From Kryptolebias marmoratus (taxonomy: Eukaryota; Chordata; Actinopteri; Cyprinodontiformes; Rivulidae): DNA of 64,000 nucleotides. The position numbers and the translations under genes are program-made. Below the pieces are notes generated by a model, which saw nothing but the letters and a program-made list of their open reading frames with translations, was not told the origin of the DNA and did no database searches. This document shows positions 9,480 through 25,900 of this stretch, piece after piece (positions within the stretch are counted from its first letter, which is position 1; each line of letters opens with the position of its first letter). The DNA lies in assembly GCF_001649575.2 (NCBI RefSeq), contig NC_051437.1, positions 16,273,507 through 16,337,506 of the forward strand. The letters run 5' to 3'.

Positions 9480-11040
9480 TGTGTTGCAACTTGTTTATGA
9501 ACACAGCTGGGGCCAAACAGCAACACTGCAGTAATGTCCCTCACTGAAGAAAAATAAACCCATTGGCAGCAGTTTGTTGAATACGTGGCAAAATCTAGTT
9601 TTAATAAGGACAAGGACATGAAGAAAGAAAGTTGACTTGTGTGGTGTGTTGGTCTAAAGTCTGACCTGCAGTTCTGGACCCCTTGTTGCTTAAGGGGTTA
9701 GCTTTTTTGGGGGGGGAGTTTCTGCGAAAGCTTATGAACAGTTAGTATCTCACCTGTTGTAGATGGCTCTTTGACCTGCCTCAGTTTGGAGGAACAGAGT
9801 TTAATTCTGACCAGACCGATGAGCTAGTCATTGCGAGGCTGAGACCGACGTCTTCAGGTAACTCCAGTCTTAAAATGTGCACAGTGATTTGTGCAAACAC
9901 TGTTTAATAAACTTTACACCTCGGGTTAATTTTGCACAACGTGGTCATTCTGGCAGAAGTGTCTGCACCAGGAGTGCTGCAGCTCAGACCTGTCAGGACT
10001 AGAGAAAGTGCATTTTCTGTGAAACTACAACACTGAATGACTCTGCAGAACAAGCTGAAATGGAGTTGTCAAAGCTAAACGAAGCAAGACTTCAGCTAAA
10101 AAGCCAAAAGTAGTAAAACACTAGCTCTAAGCTAAGAGGAGTGAAGGGCTAAAAGAAGACAGAAGCAAAACAAGTTTCCCAAATTTAGAAAACAGTGTTT
10201 TGAGGAAATTGAAGAAATCTCAGTGTTTTTATGATAAAAATATTTTTTTAAAAAGTATGGAAGCTACAAAAATCCAAGGACATAGCACCCATTTTCTGAA
10301 TCAGTTGAATGTTTTGATTTATGAAAGACTAAAAGAACACAAAGTGTGCAAAAGTAGTTAGACAGCAATAAATGCATGTATAAATAAAGAAGAGGAAAAC
10401 AATAGTTCACATGATTAAACTGTTTTTTTTCCAAATTGTTAAAGTGCAACCAGCTTTCTACAACTTGTTAAATAATAATACTCTGTTTCATTTGTACTTG
10501 GAAGTTGAACTTTTCGGGTTCAATGTTAGGAAAAAGAACTGTAACGCCCCCTAAAGTTGGAATTCCAGATTGCAAAAACAAAGATCCCTGACAAGTCCTG
10601 ACCTCAAAACCTGATATAACCTGTGTGCTCAAGAAAAGCTGTGATTGTTGCAGCCCTTTTTAACCTCTGTCAGTTTGTGGCTCAGTAATTGAGTCACACA
10701 CTTTCTAACCATCATAAGTGAACATGTTGCTACAGTGTTTGAATGCACGGAAGGCAGAGAATTGTTTTGTCGGCTTGTATTGCTAATGATAGCAGTTTCT
10801 GACATGCAAATGGAACATAGTTAAATCCAGACTGATGTCATTCCTACATCTGAGTTTAAACGGATCGCAGCCTAATTGTTCATAAACCTTCCCCAGTACT
10901 CCACTTTAAAAGATTCAAACTACTGCTTTTGAAGAAGAAATTAAGAAATTAAACAATTAATTTCATTTTTGACCACGTGTCCCTAATGTTTAAAAGACGC
11001 AGTTAGTTTTTAGCCAACCAAACACAGCTGAGGGTGCTTT
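9480..11040. other. AT-rich interval, no gene seen
   Basis: Likely the first intron of the methyltransferase gene if its 5' UTR exon lies near 9374. No coding exon or recognisable repeat was found. A T-rich stretch and a CCTCTAG acceptor at about 11053-11059 precede the coding exon. Confidence 0.4.
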
Positions 11041-11063
11041 TTGTCTCGTTCCTCTAGTTCCGT

Positions 11064-12071
11064 ATGTGGGCTGAAAAGTTGGGGAAGCAGTTGGGCAACC
11101 CCACCCGATCACTGGGGGGATGGTTTGTCAGCAAACTGTTCAAGCTTCGCAACCAGATCCTCGAGGAGAATGCTGTGCGGATGTTGGAGATCCAGCCGGG
11201 GGACACGGTGCTGGAGCTGGGTCACGGTCCGGGTCTGGGTCTGCAGGCTGCAGCCAAACTCCTCACCGGGCCTACCGGTCACCTCATAGGGGTGGATTAC
11301 TCTGACTACATGCATCAGGTGAAGTAGGAATACTGTTATATACGAATGTAATATAATATTAATTTATGTAAACATATACTGTTGTACAAAGATTGTCTTT
11401 GAACAGTGTCTGAATATATTGAAAAACTTTCCATGTAACCTAAATAAGCCATGATCTCAGATCTAAATAGTTAATGTGGATGGGGAAAATATTGAGAAAA
11501 AGATAAATAATGTTGTAACTTTTTCCTTTTCTTTTGTCTGAAGAGGGGGGGTATCTGTCACTTTTGGAACTGTGCATGATTTCGTTTTCTGCCGCCGCAG
11601 ATGGCAACAGAACGAATGAAGGAGCTCATCGCCAGTGGCAAAGTGACCTTACACCTGTGCGATGTAGCTGCGATGCCTCTGGCCGACAGCTCCGTGGATA
11701 AAGTCTTTCACTGTAACTGTTACTATTTCTGGCCCGACCTCAGGAAGACCGCCTCGGAAATCCACCGTGTGATGAAACCAGGTAATGTTGCAACAACAGG
11801 CCGTATCCTATAAAACGTATTCATCATTCCAATTAAAACTTGCCCCGCATGCTGTGATGTTTGAACCCACCCAGGAGGCCTGATGGTGACAACGATGAGG
11901 GTTTCCCATGTGGCTGTTTTAGGGTCAAAGGGAGTGATGCCAGGAGAGAACTGGCGTCCCGAGGCCTATATGGCAGCTCTGAGAGACGCTGGCTTCACTG
12001 ATGTCAGGATTGAAGACAAACAACATGAAAACCTAACTTTTCAGGCATTTTTTGCCACAGTCTTAAAATGA
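11064..12071 (+). CDS. Class I SAM-dependent methyltransferase, small single-domain protein
   Basis: Exons 11064-11318, 11601-11781 and 11875-12071 total 633 bp and join in phase to give 210 aa. The acceptor CCTCTAG ends at about 11059, a few bases before the ATG, so the start codon sits at the head of its exon and an upstream exon is non-coding. Motif I is VLELGHGPGLG (residues 49-59, the SAM-binding loop); an acidic residue follows at the end of strand 2 (LIGVDYS, Asp78); the motif II/III regions are LHLCDVAAMPLADSSVDKVF and GLMVTTMRV. This is the Methyltransf_11 type. Similar animal proteins are usually annotated only as uncharacterised methyltransferases resembling bacterial YdaC; the substrate is unknown. 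No signal peptide or membrane segment is seen. A poly(A) signal AATAAA lies near 12605. It shares a divergent promoter with etv7. Confidence 0.85.
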
Positions 12072-12684
12072 GATTATGTGCCGTCCAGGGTCCAGGTTGA
12101 TTTCATGGCAACACGATTGCTTTTTTTATGGTGTGCCATTTAAAGTGGGATAAACTGTGAGTAATCATATTGATAAAATACACAATAAGAACTTTTATTT
12201 TGACAGTTTTTAGACATTTTAGAATTTATCAATTGTGTCACACTATATAGAATCATTTAGTTCAGTGTTATCTTTGCACAGAAAATACACATCGTTGTAT
12301 TCAAATTTCAAAGCTGTGTAATTGGATTTTCATATTGAAATGTGTCCGTTAAAAACAGGAAAATTTACCGATATCAGTTTCAGTGTTGCATTCACTCTAC
12401 TTGTCACATCAGTCATCAGCTTGAATGCCTAAATTCTTGTGTGTAAAGAAAACAAAAACCTACCTTTGACAATAATTTTCTAAACATTGTAATTTTGTAG
12501 AACATATTTTTGTTCATACCTTCATAATACAATGCTGCTTCTGAAAACGGTATGTTTTACTGTGAGTAGTTAAATCTTGAACTAAGTGATTGTGTAACCA
12601 AATGCAATAAATAAACACAAATCATCTTTTTGTCCTGCTAATTCCTGTCAGTATTGAAAGGGGGGTTGATGCTGCAGATGGTAT

Positions 12685-12895
12685 TGCAGGTGGGTCATCT
12701 GTTCACATGGCCAACCTAAAGACACGCTCACACTCACGCATAAAGCCAGTTTAGAATCACATGACATGCATCGTTTTGGTCTGTGAGAGAAAACTAGTAT
12801 CCAGAGAAAAGCCACATACACACGGGAAGAAGATGCAGACGCTGCACAGAAAGGCCCCAGTTAGGATTTGAACCAGTTGTTTTGGTGAGGTGACA
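12685..12895 (+). repeat. Degraded teleost interspersed repeat (right part)
   Basis: Contains GACATGCATCGTTTTGGTC, a GAGAAAAG..CACATACACACGGGAAGAAG block and CAGAAAGGCCCCAGTTAGGA followed by GGTGAGGTGACAAACTGTCATGCAG. These are the consecutive landmarks of the fish repeat also seen at 3462-3560. Confidence 0.5.
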
Positions 12896-13524
12896 AACTG
12901 TCATGCAGTCTCTTATTATAATTACAAATAATTTGAACAACAACAAAAAAGTATTCCATCCCAAATAATATGTAGAGCTCAAGTACTTGGTATACATTTA
13001 TACATGGTAGAACAAATACAAGAATACTGCATATTCTTTTTATCCCTCAGGATGAAATACAGACTGTAGACTCTAAAGAATAAACTGCTACTATTTACAA
13101 ATGTTTGCAAAAAAAAGAAAAAGGAACACTGAATATTTGTGTGTGTTTCATATTACTTTATATGACATTTCTAGTAAAAACACAGTCACTGAGGTGGGTA
13201 TTTATTATTATTATTTATTTTTTGCATGGATTCACAACAGTTCACAGAGTGCTGTACATAAAAAGGCAATGTTTTACTGGAACTGTAGACAAGTTGAAGT
13301 CAGATCCTTCAAAACCGTAGATAGTAAATACAAGTGAATAGAGTTGTGTTGGCAATTATGAGATAAGGAGTAGACAAAAATAGTTAAATATATAGATGTA
13401 AAGTTTGAATGTTTAGAGTGTATTCTACACAGGAACTTGAGAAGTGACAATGTTATGTTTTATTATCTTAAAAACATTTAAGATAATAAAATAACATTTT
13501 ACCCAACCTGAAACCAACTGTTGT

Positions 13525-13727
13525 AGCCCTCCTCGCCGCTTGGTGGCGGTAGTGCTCCCTTTTGTTGTTGCCGAGTCACACGAATAAGAAACACCAAGCA
13601 GCAGCGCGGGGCGATCCAAAATCCAAGAAATAAAACCACTGAACGACTTCTCTGCACGAGTATTAACACAGATAAATTTAAAACCTCTGCGGCGACTTCA
13701 CATTCAGCGGGAAACAGCCGGAGAAAT
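13525..13727 (+). promoter_or_regulatory. ube2t promoter and probable 5' non-coding exon
   Basis: A CpG-bearing stretch (CTCCTCGCCGCTTGGTGGCGG) leads into a candidate first exon ending GGAGAAAT|GTAAGC at 13727. The next acceptor, TTTTCCCAG at about 13851-13859, precedes the coding exon with the ATG at 13870. The GTGGCGGTAGTGC block also resembles a short repeat seen near promoters of other fish genes; this is a recollection, not a measured match. Confidence 0.45.
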
Positions 13728-13869
13728 GTAAGCGAGCCTCGTGTTAAACGTCGAGTTGATGACGATTGAATGCACTTTATTTTAGCTCGCAGTCGATTTT
13801 CGTTCAGAGCTAACAGGTGTCACTTGTGTCGTTTCACTCGGTTTGCTCTGTTTTCCCAGATTTTGAAGG

Positions 13870-17489
<3,620 letters not shown>

Positions 17490-18777
17490 TTTCCTTTTCA
17501 GCTGTTCAGTTAACCAGCATGCCTTGCACACCTGTCAACATTTTGGGTTTTTTAACTTATCATTTACTGCTAATACCATCCTCCAATTAATATGTATATA
17601 ACTAGATAGGAGGATATATTTATAACACATTTATTAGTGTCTATCTCTGTTGTGATATTAAAGTTTATGAATACATTACATGCAGTGTTTTCTTTTTGTG
17701 GTAGTATAGACAGAGTCATTAAAATAAAGTATGGAAATCATAATTTTATTCAAACATATGCTTAACAGTTGTATATTAAGTATGTACAACCTAAATGGTA
17801 CAAGTTTTTGTTTTTTACAAACTAAGATTTTTTTTTAATATATATATATATATATATAAAATTATATATTTGCTTATAAAAAGGAGACAAACATCATAAG
17901 GCTGTAGTGAGTCAATACCATAGTTCAGAGGTAGTTACATTGTTTATATATATATGCAGATTGCTAGCCTACTTGAAAGTCTGCAGAAATATGCTGTAGC
18001 TATGTCCCATTCAGTTTGACTCTTTGTTGAGACTGAAACATGTAAACCATATGGAACTACGTGCAGCCGGCTTGCATGAAGCAGCCGCCTCCAAAATCGG
18101 GAAGCACTTTATCAGGTGGCCACATCGCTGCGGAGAAGATTCTAGCTTACGTTGGTAAAACGACCTGCTGTGTTTGACAAGAGTCCCTTTTTTTTTTTTT
18201 TTTTTTTGGAAATAAAACTCAGCAACAAGAACTTAACATTTAAAAAGAAATAACTTCACTTAAAACATTAAACAGTATGTAACATAAGTTGCTTTTCTCA
18301 TCACATTTCAGTATAAACATTTGTTCCCTCTGGGTAAGCCACTGATTTAGATGATGCTTTGATTTTCCATGGAAAAACCAGCTTTGTTTACATTTTCTCT
18401 TTGTTATCCAAGACTTTGATTGACTCAGTCCGCTGGATTGTTCCTAAAAATCTTTAGTTCATCAGTACAGGCATTTCCTATGGGAAGGTCTTTTTTTTCT
18501 GTTAGTCCCACTCTTTATTTGCTCATCAACATCTCTTCAGTTCATCATCAGCTTCTGTTTAGTGATTTAAGGAACTTTTTTGATTGATTGCCCGTAAAGG
18601 ATCCTGCTGCATTACAATAATGGTCCTTGAATGTCCACTGTTTCCCAGATTTTCAGACAGCTGACCGGGTGGGGGTGAAGGATGTGAGGTCAGGAGGACA
18701 GGGGAGTGGAGCGCAGGAGTATTCTGAATCGCATCTCAATCCAAGAGCTTTCCACGTTTGTCGTCTCTCGGGCCTCC
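17490..18777. other. Convergent 3' flanks of ube2t and lgr6
   Basis: The interval holds the 3' UTR of ube2t (AATAAA near 17720) and, on the other strand, the presumed 3' UTR of lgr6. Minus-strand AATAAA signals (TTTATT on the plus strand) occur at 18514-18519 and again near 17743. A (TA)n run at about 17839-17858 and T-runs at about 17826-17836 and 18188-18207 are present. If the distal lgr6 signal is used, the two transcripts would come very close together. Confidence 0.45.
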
Positions 18778-19913
18778 TCATTCGGTCGCCCTTTCACTGG
18801 CTGTGAGCGCGGGCACTTGGCAAGGGATGAGCGGAACAGACATCGTGGAGGAGCAGCTGGAGAATCTGATTGGATCCAGCTTGGGCTGGGAAGGTGACCC
18901 CACGCTGTAAATGGCGTCGGCGTCAGTCAGCGACACCTGAGCTGACGAATCGGAGCAGGAGCTCTTCTCTGTGGCCACAGAAACCAGCGAGTCCAAGGTG
19001 CGGTCTCGACGCAGCTGTGGCCGTGCCTTGGGGCGAGACCAGGAGAAGAACTGGGCGTGGTCTCTTGTGAACAGGAGGAAGAGGAGAGGGTTGAGGCACG
19101 AAGGCAGAGGCTGCAGGAGCAGAAGGACTGATTTCAGGACCTCCTCCCCCAGAGAGAGGAGACCCAGAAGGGAGCAAAGGGAAAGGAAAGCTACTGGTAC
19201 ATAGAGGAGGCCATTAGTGAAAATTAGCCAGGCAACATGTTTGATCATAGCACAATCCCACAGACCCTCACATTCCCCCCTGAGTAACTCCCAATAAAGG
19301 CGGATGTATGAACCTGTGACTATGAGCAAGCACAGGGTGTTCATCATAATGAATGCCAAAGGAAAGCCTAGAGAGGACGGGAAGTGAGATGTAGAAGGCA
19401 AGGGTGAGGGAAGGCAGAACGGGGAAGACCCATACTCTCCCACTCCTAACAGTGGGAGAGAGGCGAGCGTGAGGGACAGAGTGAGGCAGAACAACGCACA
19501 TGTGCGCACACTCCCAAGGGATGGGGATTTCCCATAGGCACGGGCGCAGGTCACGCTTACGCCACACTGCACTGCTGCGAGGGTCAGCAGCAGCACGCTC
19601 GCCTCAGACGCGAACACCCACACCCATCCCGTCGCCTGACAACCGGGTCCCCCCTCCCAGCGGGCGCCATAGTGACTGAACTCTCCCAGAGTGAGGGCAT
19701 CCACAAGGACCAGGGTGCAGGTGCACACCCCCGTCAGCAGGTTGGACGCGCCCATGCAGGCCACGGTGAAGCGTAGCGGCGACAGGTAGCCGGGTGAGCC
19801 AAAGAGGGACAGGAACAGGATGGAGTTCCCCAGCAGGGACACCAGGGAGATAAACCACAGGCCAACACGGACTATCCAGCTGCCCAACAGGGAGTCGCAC
19901 GGACGGAAAGGAC
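18778..19913 (-). CDS. lgr6: lgr6 exon 18: seven-helix domain and cytoplasmic tail
   Basis: This single 1136-bp exon encodes residues ~551-928, from [14 protein letters not shown] through all seven helices to the stop. Landmarks are [12 protein letters not shown] (helix 1), [15 protein letters not shown] (first extracellular loop), [19 protein letters not shown] (helix 3 end, no DRY motif, as in the LGR4-6 group), [12 protein letters not shown] (second loop), [13 protein letters not shown] (helix 5), [18 protein letters not shown] (helix 6) and [13 protein letters not shown] (helix 7). The tail is about 95 residues, with clusters SSCSDSS and SSCSSTMS that could be kinase or arrestin sites. 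A one-exon 7TM domain is typical of this receptor group. Confidence 0.95.
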
Positions 19914-22900
19914 CTGCAACATAACAAACACAACTCAGGAGCAGAAAATAGAGGAGCTGGTTGTGAATTAATGTTTCTGTTTTTCAGGCAGCTCTCACAA
20001 TCTTTAATAAAACAGCTTTAAAATGTCGAGAAAAGCTGGAAGTTTCATTACCAGGTGTGGGCGTGCATTGAACACTGGTCTGCAGTTTGGATTCTTCTAT
20101 TTCCAGCTGGAACTCCTCCAGATCAGGATCATCTAGAAGATAACACTGCTGTCAACTTTTGTTGTACGAATCCCATTTGGCATATGTCAGACAATTAGTC
20201 CTGTTGTTACTACATGTGTATACTGTTTATATGCTTGTTGGCTTACCTATTGTACTAGCTAAAAATAATTGTTTTAATCCTGAGGTGGCCTAACATTCTT
20301 CTGCAGTGACACGCAAATATTTTACAAAGATAACTGGCACTTTCCATGACTTGTTTATGTATCACTTAAAGCGTGATGAATCTTAATCAGACATGTGCCA
20401 GAGCTTCACTGTTCTTTGTTATTGTTTTAGTAACTATTTGAAGTTTTAGTGGTCTCGTTTTAATGTGCTTCGTTTTGATTTATCTGTGTTTATATTGTAT
20501 GCTAGCCGCATGAATAGCGTGGTCAACATGGAATCGTATCAGGTGCCAGGTAACTGTGGTTTTTAGTCAGGCTCTGACATGTTTCGGGCTTTATTTGTTT
20601 TAGATTTCCATCTATTGCAGTCCCCTGTGTGTGTGTGTGTCGTCACGTGTTTAAAACAGATTATACTAAATTTGTGCCGCCTTACAGTGGGTGTCAGCGT
20701 GGATGGGGAACATGGCGACCGTCCTCTTGTGTAGATCTTCGTGTGTGCTGCTCGGTTCTGTGTCCCACTGGCTGGCGGGCTTGTAGCTTTCACAGGATGC
20801 ATATACACAGCACTGGTAGGCATAAGGCATCTCTATCACCCTGTAGCATAGAGACAAAAACAGCCTTAATAACAAGGCAGATGCAGAATCAGAGGTTTCT
20901 GCCAGGACTTCTGTTTTTGGACACTGTCAGCGATGATGCTGTTGCACCTTGATCATAAACTCACTCTTCACGTTTAGTTTATCTCTCTTGGCTTTAGGGA
21001 CTTTTCTTACAAGCTGTTTCAAGTGTCTGCACAATCGTTAAGTTAACATCAGGAATGATTTCCAGGGATACGGTGCATTTCACCAACTGTCAGACTTGTA
21101 GGCCTTTGGTGAAATTTTTACAACACTGTGAGATGAGGGATAATTGAAGCAATTGAACGGGAATGCATTGTTTCTTAATGCCCACAGGATACACACCTGG
21201 ATCTTTGAATTAGTTTTTTTATTGAAAGGAGAAAAAAAAAAGTTAGCAGTGTATTTGTATGCTATTACCTCATGTGGGGAAAGTTATCGGGACTGAAAGC
21301 TTCATAGAGTTCTTTGTTCCCCTTCAGTTTGAGATGGGTGAGAGCTCCCAAACCAGCGACTGGCAAAGACTTCAGATGGTTCTCAGTGAGGTCCCTAAAG
21401 TAAATTTAAAAAGGTAATACAATGTTAAGCCTGCAAAATAAGATTGTATTCTAAATATCACTGGGGGTAAGCCTTAGTAAATTTGTAAATTTTGTATTTA
21501 GACAAAGCACTCTATCACATTCTCTTTGGATAGTGTCTACTATCAGATTTAGATGATTTGGCAAGAAAAACTTCAGTCTTTATGTATCTGGGGTATTTTT
21601 CTGTTTGTTTGTTTTGTTTTTTATATTTATTTATTAAATTTTGCTCACAGTTTGATCAAAGAGTGAAGTGAGGCAAAGGCGTCCGGGTGGATCCACTCGA
21701 TGACGTTCCAGCTCAGATCACTGTCAGAAAAAAAAAACACAAATAATTTCCAGGTGAAGTAAAAATGGACTTTTTGGAGTCATAATTTCTTTTTTTTAAT
21801 TATTTTAATATCCCTCTCACTGTTATGTTTCACCACAAGGTGTCAGTAGAGAGACGTACAGCTGTTTAACTTGAGCCACCATGATTCTAGGTTACTTTTG
21901 ATACCATAATATAATACCTGTCATTTCCACTACGCAAACTGTTTCAGTTTAATTCTCTGATAGTGATAAAGAAGACAACTTATGTGAGACTTTTCTTCTT
22001 TCCAGCTATTTAATCAATAAAATCTTGTAAATATGTAATATATAATATGTAATATATCACTTTCTTGATAGGATCCTGAAACCAATGTTGGAAACGACTG
22101 ATATTTATTGCCCACCACTAAAAGGGGAAGGGAGACGATCATGTTTTTGCTCGTCTGTGTGTGTATGTGTGTGTGTGTGTGTGTGTTTATGTATGTGTTA
22201 CCAAATATCTCTCGAACCACCATGATGAATTTTAATGAAACTTATAGAAAGTAACCTTTTGGTATACATCTACAGCTGATTCACTTATGGAGTCATTCCG
22301 ATTCAAGATGGCTGCCACAGCCAACTTAACTTAGAAAACAACAACAAAAAAATTGTTATAGTTCATTGAGTTTACAGATATTGTGCAAAAAGTTTGGTGT
22401 GGTACTGGCTGATAATTATTCACAACACATACTCCAAGTGCTACTCATTGCTCAAGATCTTTGTTTACAACTTTAGCATGAACTGCTAAAGTCAACCGTC
22501 TTCATCTGTTAGCAAAATATCTCATGAACGACTGGATAGAGTTTAATGACACTTTCAGAAAGTAATCACTGGATGCACATTTACAACTAATTAACTTTTG
22601 GAGTCAAACCAACATTAGCCAACACAAAAACTAATCTAAAAACTAAAAGTCACTCAGTTTTGCAGATATTGAGCTAACATTTGGTGTGGCAGTAGTTGAT
22701 AGTCATTCACAACACATACTCTGACCGTGACATCTCGCAATAGTGCACGAGCTAGTTCATAATGGTGTTTTCAAGGTTTGTTGCAAACTGCTACAATTCC
22801 ATTATTTCTCAACAAAAGAGGATCTTTGTCTAAAACTCTGTCATGAAAGGTGTATGATAGGCCTTTCTTCAAGGAATGACAGGCCTTAAATTAATTAAAT

Positions 22901-25900
22901 TAATAAATGATCTCCATTTACTTGGTGCTTTTCAAACCTTATAAATCAAAGTGCTTTACATTAAAAGCAACATTCCCCTGGTGCCTTTATTGAATACCTA
23001 ACACACCCATTCTCTGATGATATATAGAGGCAGTTTAGAGTTCAGTTTCCTGCCAGATTAAAAAAAAATATCCTAACGAGAGAGAAAGTAAAAGTTGAAA
23101 CAAAGATGGACTCACAGTGCTCTGAGAGAGGTGAGCTGCTGGAAGGTGGTAGACTCTACTCTCCTGATCTGATTATGCTGTAGTCCTCTGTTAAATGGAG
23201 AAATATAAAAGCTTACATACAGTTGACACAATGAACGAGTTAAAAAAAGAAAAGATGTCGATTCTGACAGGTATCTGTGACTGTTTGCGGGGCCAAGAGT
23301 ACTCACATTTCTTGCAGGGCTGAACAGTGATAAAAGCTGGGAAGTTCCTCGATCTGGTTGTAGGACAGCTCTCTACAGCAGCCAACAAAATTAAAAACAG
23401 TTACACAAAGCATTCAGAACCGCACTGACCAGCTGTGGGTTTAAAGTGTGGGAAATTATGGGGTGACAGGATTACTTGGTTGTCAGCTCTGTGAGCAATG
23501 CAATACTAGAGGACAATAACTTTGGGGAGGAAGGGGGAGAGTGGAGGTAGTGATTGGATTTCATAGTAAAGTGATTGTATGAGTGATGGCTTGGAGGCAC
23601 AACTCTCCACATGTGTTTTTTGTGTATAAGTTGTTTTTTTATGTCATTNNNNNNNNNNNNNNNNNNNNNNNNNNNNNNNNNNNNNNNNNNNNNNNNNNNN
23701 NNNNNNNNNNNNNNNNNNNNNNNNNNNNNCCCCCCCCCCTTTCTTGTGTGTGTGAGCGTCTTTGAGTGAACTCACAACACTCTGAGGCGAGGCAGCTGCT
23801 CACATAGATCCGGAGGGAGGGCTGAGAGACCAGCCCGAGTCAGTGTCCTACAGAGAAAAAGACGTTTTATCAATCATTTCCTTAAGACTAGGTCTAGTCC
23901 TAAAGAAACAAGAGACCAAGTTCAGTCGCCTTCTATTGAGCCACTTAGAATTGCCATGTCCTGCATGACTGACAATCGACACCATCATGTAGCAAGAAAA
24001 AGATTCCCCCCCACTCCCATGTGTCTATCTTGGTCAGACAGGCAACTGGTTTAATTTGCCAAATCTGTCACTGGCTGGCCTAATCACCCCTTTTTAGTTC
24101 ATTCCCTCCATATCTTCTCAGTATGAAATATGTGTGTTTGACACTCACAAAATCTCCAGGCTAGTCGTTCCTTTCAGATCAGGAAACTCTTGAATTTGTG
24201 TAGCCCCATTCAGGGACCTGTAGTCAAACAAATGAACCAAAAAAAAAAAAAAAAGAAAGGTTTTTGAGACATTTGTCTTCCTCTTTGCTCCTCTCTTCTA
24301 CACTCACGCACACAGACCCTGTCTAACAGCTCATTTCAACCATCAAACCATTCCTCCAACATCAACACAGGCTGTTTTGGCTGTCTCACCAGACATCATA
24401 AGTCACTCCATTCAGCATGTTCTTACAGCGCACTCTCTCTTACCACATCGTCACACCGCACAGCAATATGTTCACACAACATCATTCAGTGGACTATTAC
24501 ACATGACCACTGAGCTCTCACTGCAGAGGGCAGAGGATGATTTAAAGAGTGTTCATGCTAACTCACTGGAATGGTTTTTACTGACCGCATACTTACAGCG
24601 TGTGTAGCTTCGGTAAGAACTGGAAGGCGGATTTCCCAACGAACTGGATGGGGTTTTCATAGAAGTGGCTGCAAGAAAGTGAGGAAAAAAAATATGCAAA
24701 ACCATGCCGATTCATCTGCATCAAAGATAAATTGTGTTGTACTTGATGTTGACATGAAATTTCAGTTGTGTTTATTTTATATGTACACTTTGTAGCATTA
24801 TGAATAAAACATTAAACTCACATGGTTTGGAGCTGAGGGTTTCCCACAAAGGCCCTCTCAGGGATGGCTTTGATATTGTTGTTATGGAAGCCACTGAAAA
24901 TATAAAAACATGCCGTTAGTTCTACTCTCAATCAGTATGTTTTGGATTTAGCGTGTTTGGAGGAGCCACAAAGTGTGTTTGTGAGTGAGAGGCAAGTCAT
25001 ATGTCATGTTGCACCTGCCGCTGCACAGCTGAAGAACATTTTTGGATACATGAGACGTAAACATGCTCGCATACGCTGTATCTGTGACACATATGCATGC
25101 TGCGAAACATCTGCTGAAGCTGAGGAAAAACACTGCTTGTGTGTGTGTGTGTGCGTACGCGCGCGCGCGCTGCTGCATCTGTGTGTACGTGCAGGCAAGT
25201 GGCTGCGTGGGTGTGTAGCCAGCACCTGCTCGGGGCGAGAGAGATCGTATCCGAGTGCCACATTAAAATCACTTAACGGGATTACTTGGGATAACCCAAC
25301 CATGATAGTCATGTTGGGCAGGTGTGTTTTTGTGTGTGTGCATGCGCGTGCATACTCACAGTTCCTGAAGTTTGCTCAGTGTCCTGATGGCCACAGGGAA
25401 CTCCTGCAGATTGTTGTAGTTTAAATCCCTGCAAGAAAGTTAAATACTCTTAATTAAATAATTTGTACTCATTAAGGCCTAATCACACAAAGGGCTTCAT
25501 ATTTCAAGCAGTCAAAAGCATAATTTATTTAAATGTGATTTTGTACATTTCTGTTTGTCCCAGAAAATGATGCAAACATTTACAAATGAACTACAATTTT
25601 CTTTCCTGTCTCAGAGGTTAACAGCTGTTAGGATAAAGTTTAACTCTTAAAGTTTTTATGCCTCAAAAGTAACATAATTCTTAAAGCATAAACGCTTTAA
25701 GAGTTCATTTTATTTAGGTTATTGATTTGTTAGTTTCCCATGAAAAACTATCAAAACAATCTTCATAGTATACTCAATGCATATGCAGGTGGCATGAAAA
25801 TGGGTTTTATTGTTTTCCTTTTCCTCTTGGAGTACAAGAAACAGAGAATTTTAGACTGAAACAGAACAAGAACATAAAATCTCTGACACTTTTGCACTGT

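Larger units (their letters stand above)
8725..9480. promoter_or_regulatory. Divergent promoter between etv7 and the methyltransferase gene
   Basis: The interval separates the 5' ends of a minus-strand and a plus-strand gene. Its right half (about 9130-9480) is locally rich in CpG compared with the AT-rich surroundings. It holds an NRF1-type palindrome at 9259-9268. A possible splice donor (AAGTAG|GTACGG) near 9374 could end a non-coding first exon of the methyltransferase gene, whose coding part starts at 11064 just after an acceptor. Transcription start sites cannot be fixed from sequence. Confidence 0.5.

Noticed and set aside
19604..19933. Alternative minus-strand frames inside lgr6 exon 18
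   Set aside because: Shifted-frame shadows of the seven-helix coding sequence.
21832..21850. Second CTCF-like motif (CCACAAGGTGTCAG)
   Set aside because: Several mismatches to the core, so not called.
24942..25424. 160-codon plus-strand open frame
   Set aside because: Overlaps lgr6 exon 7 on the opposite strand and a GT/GC repeat; composition is low-complexity.
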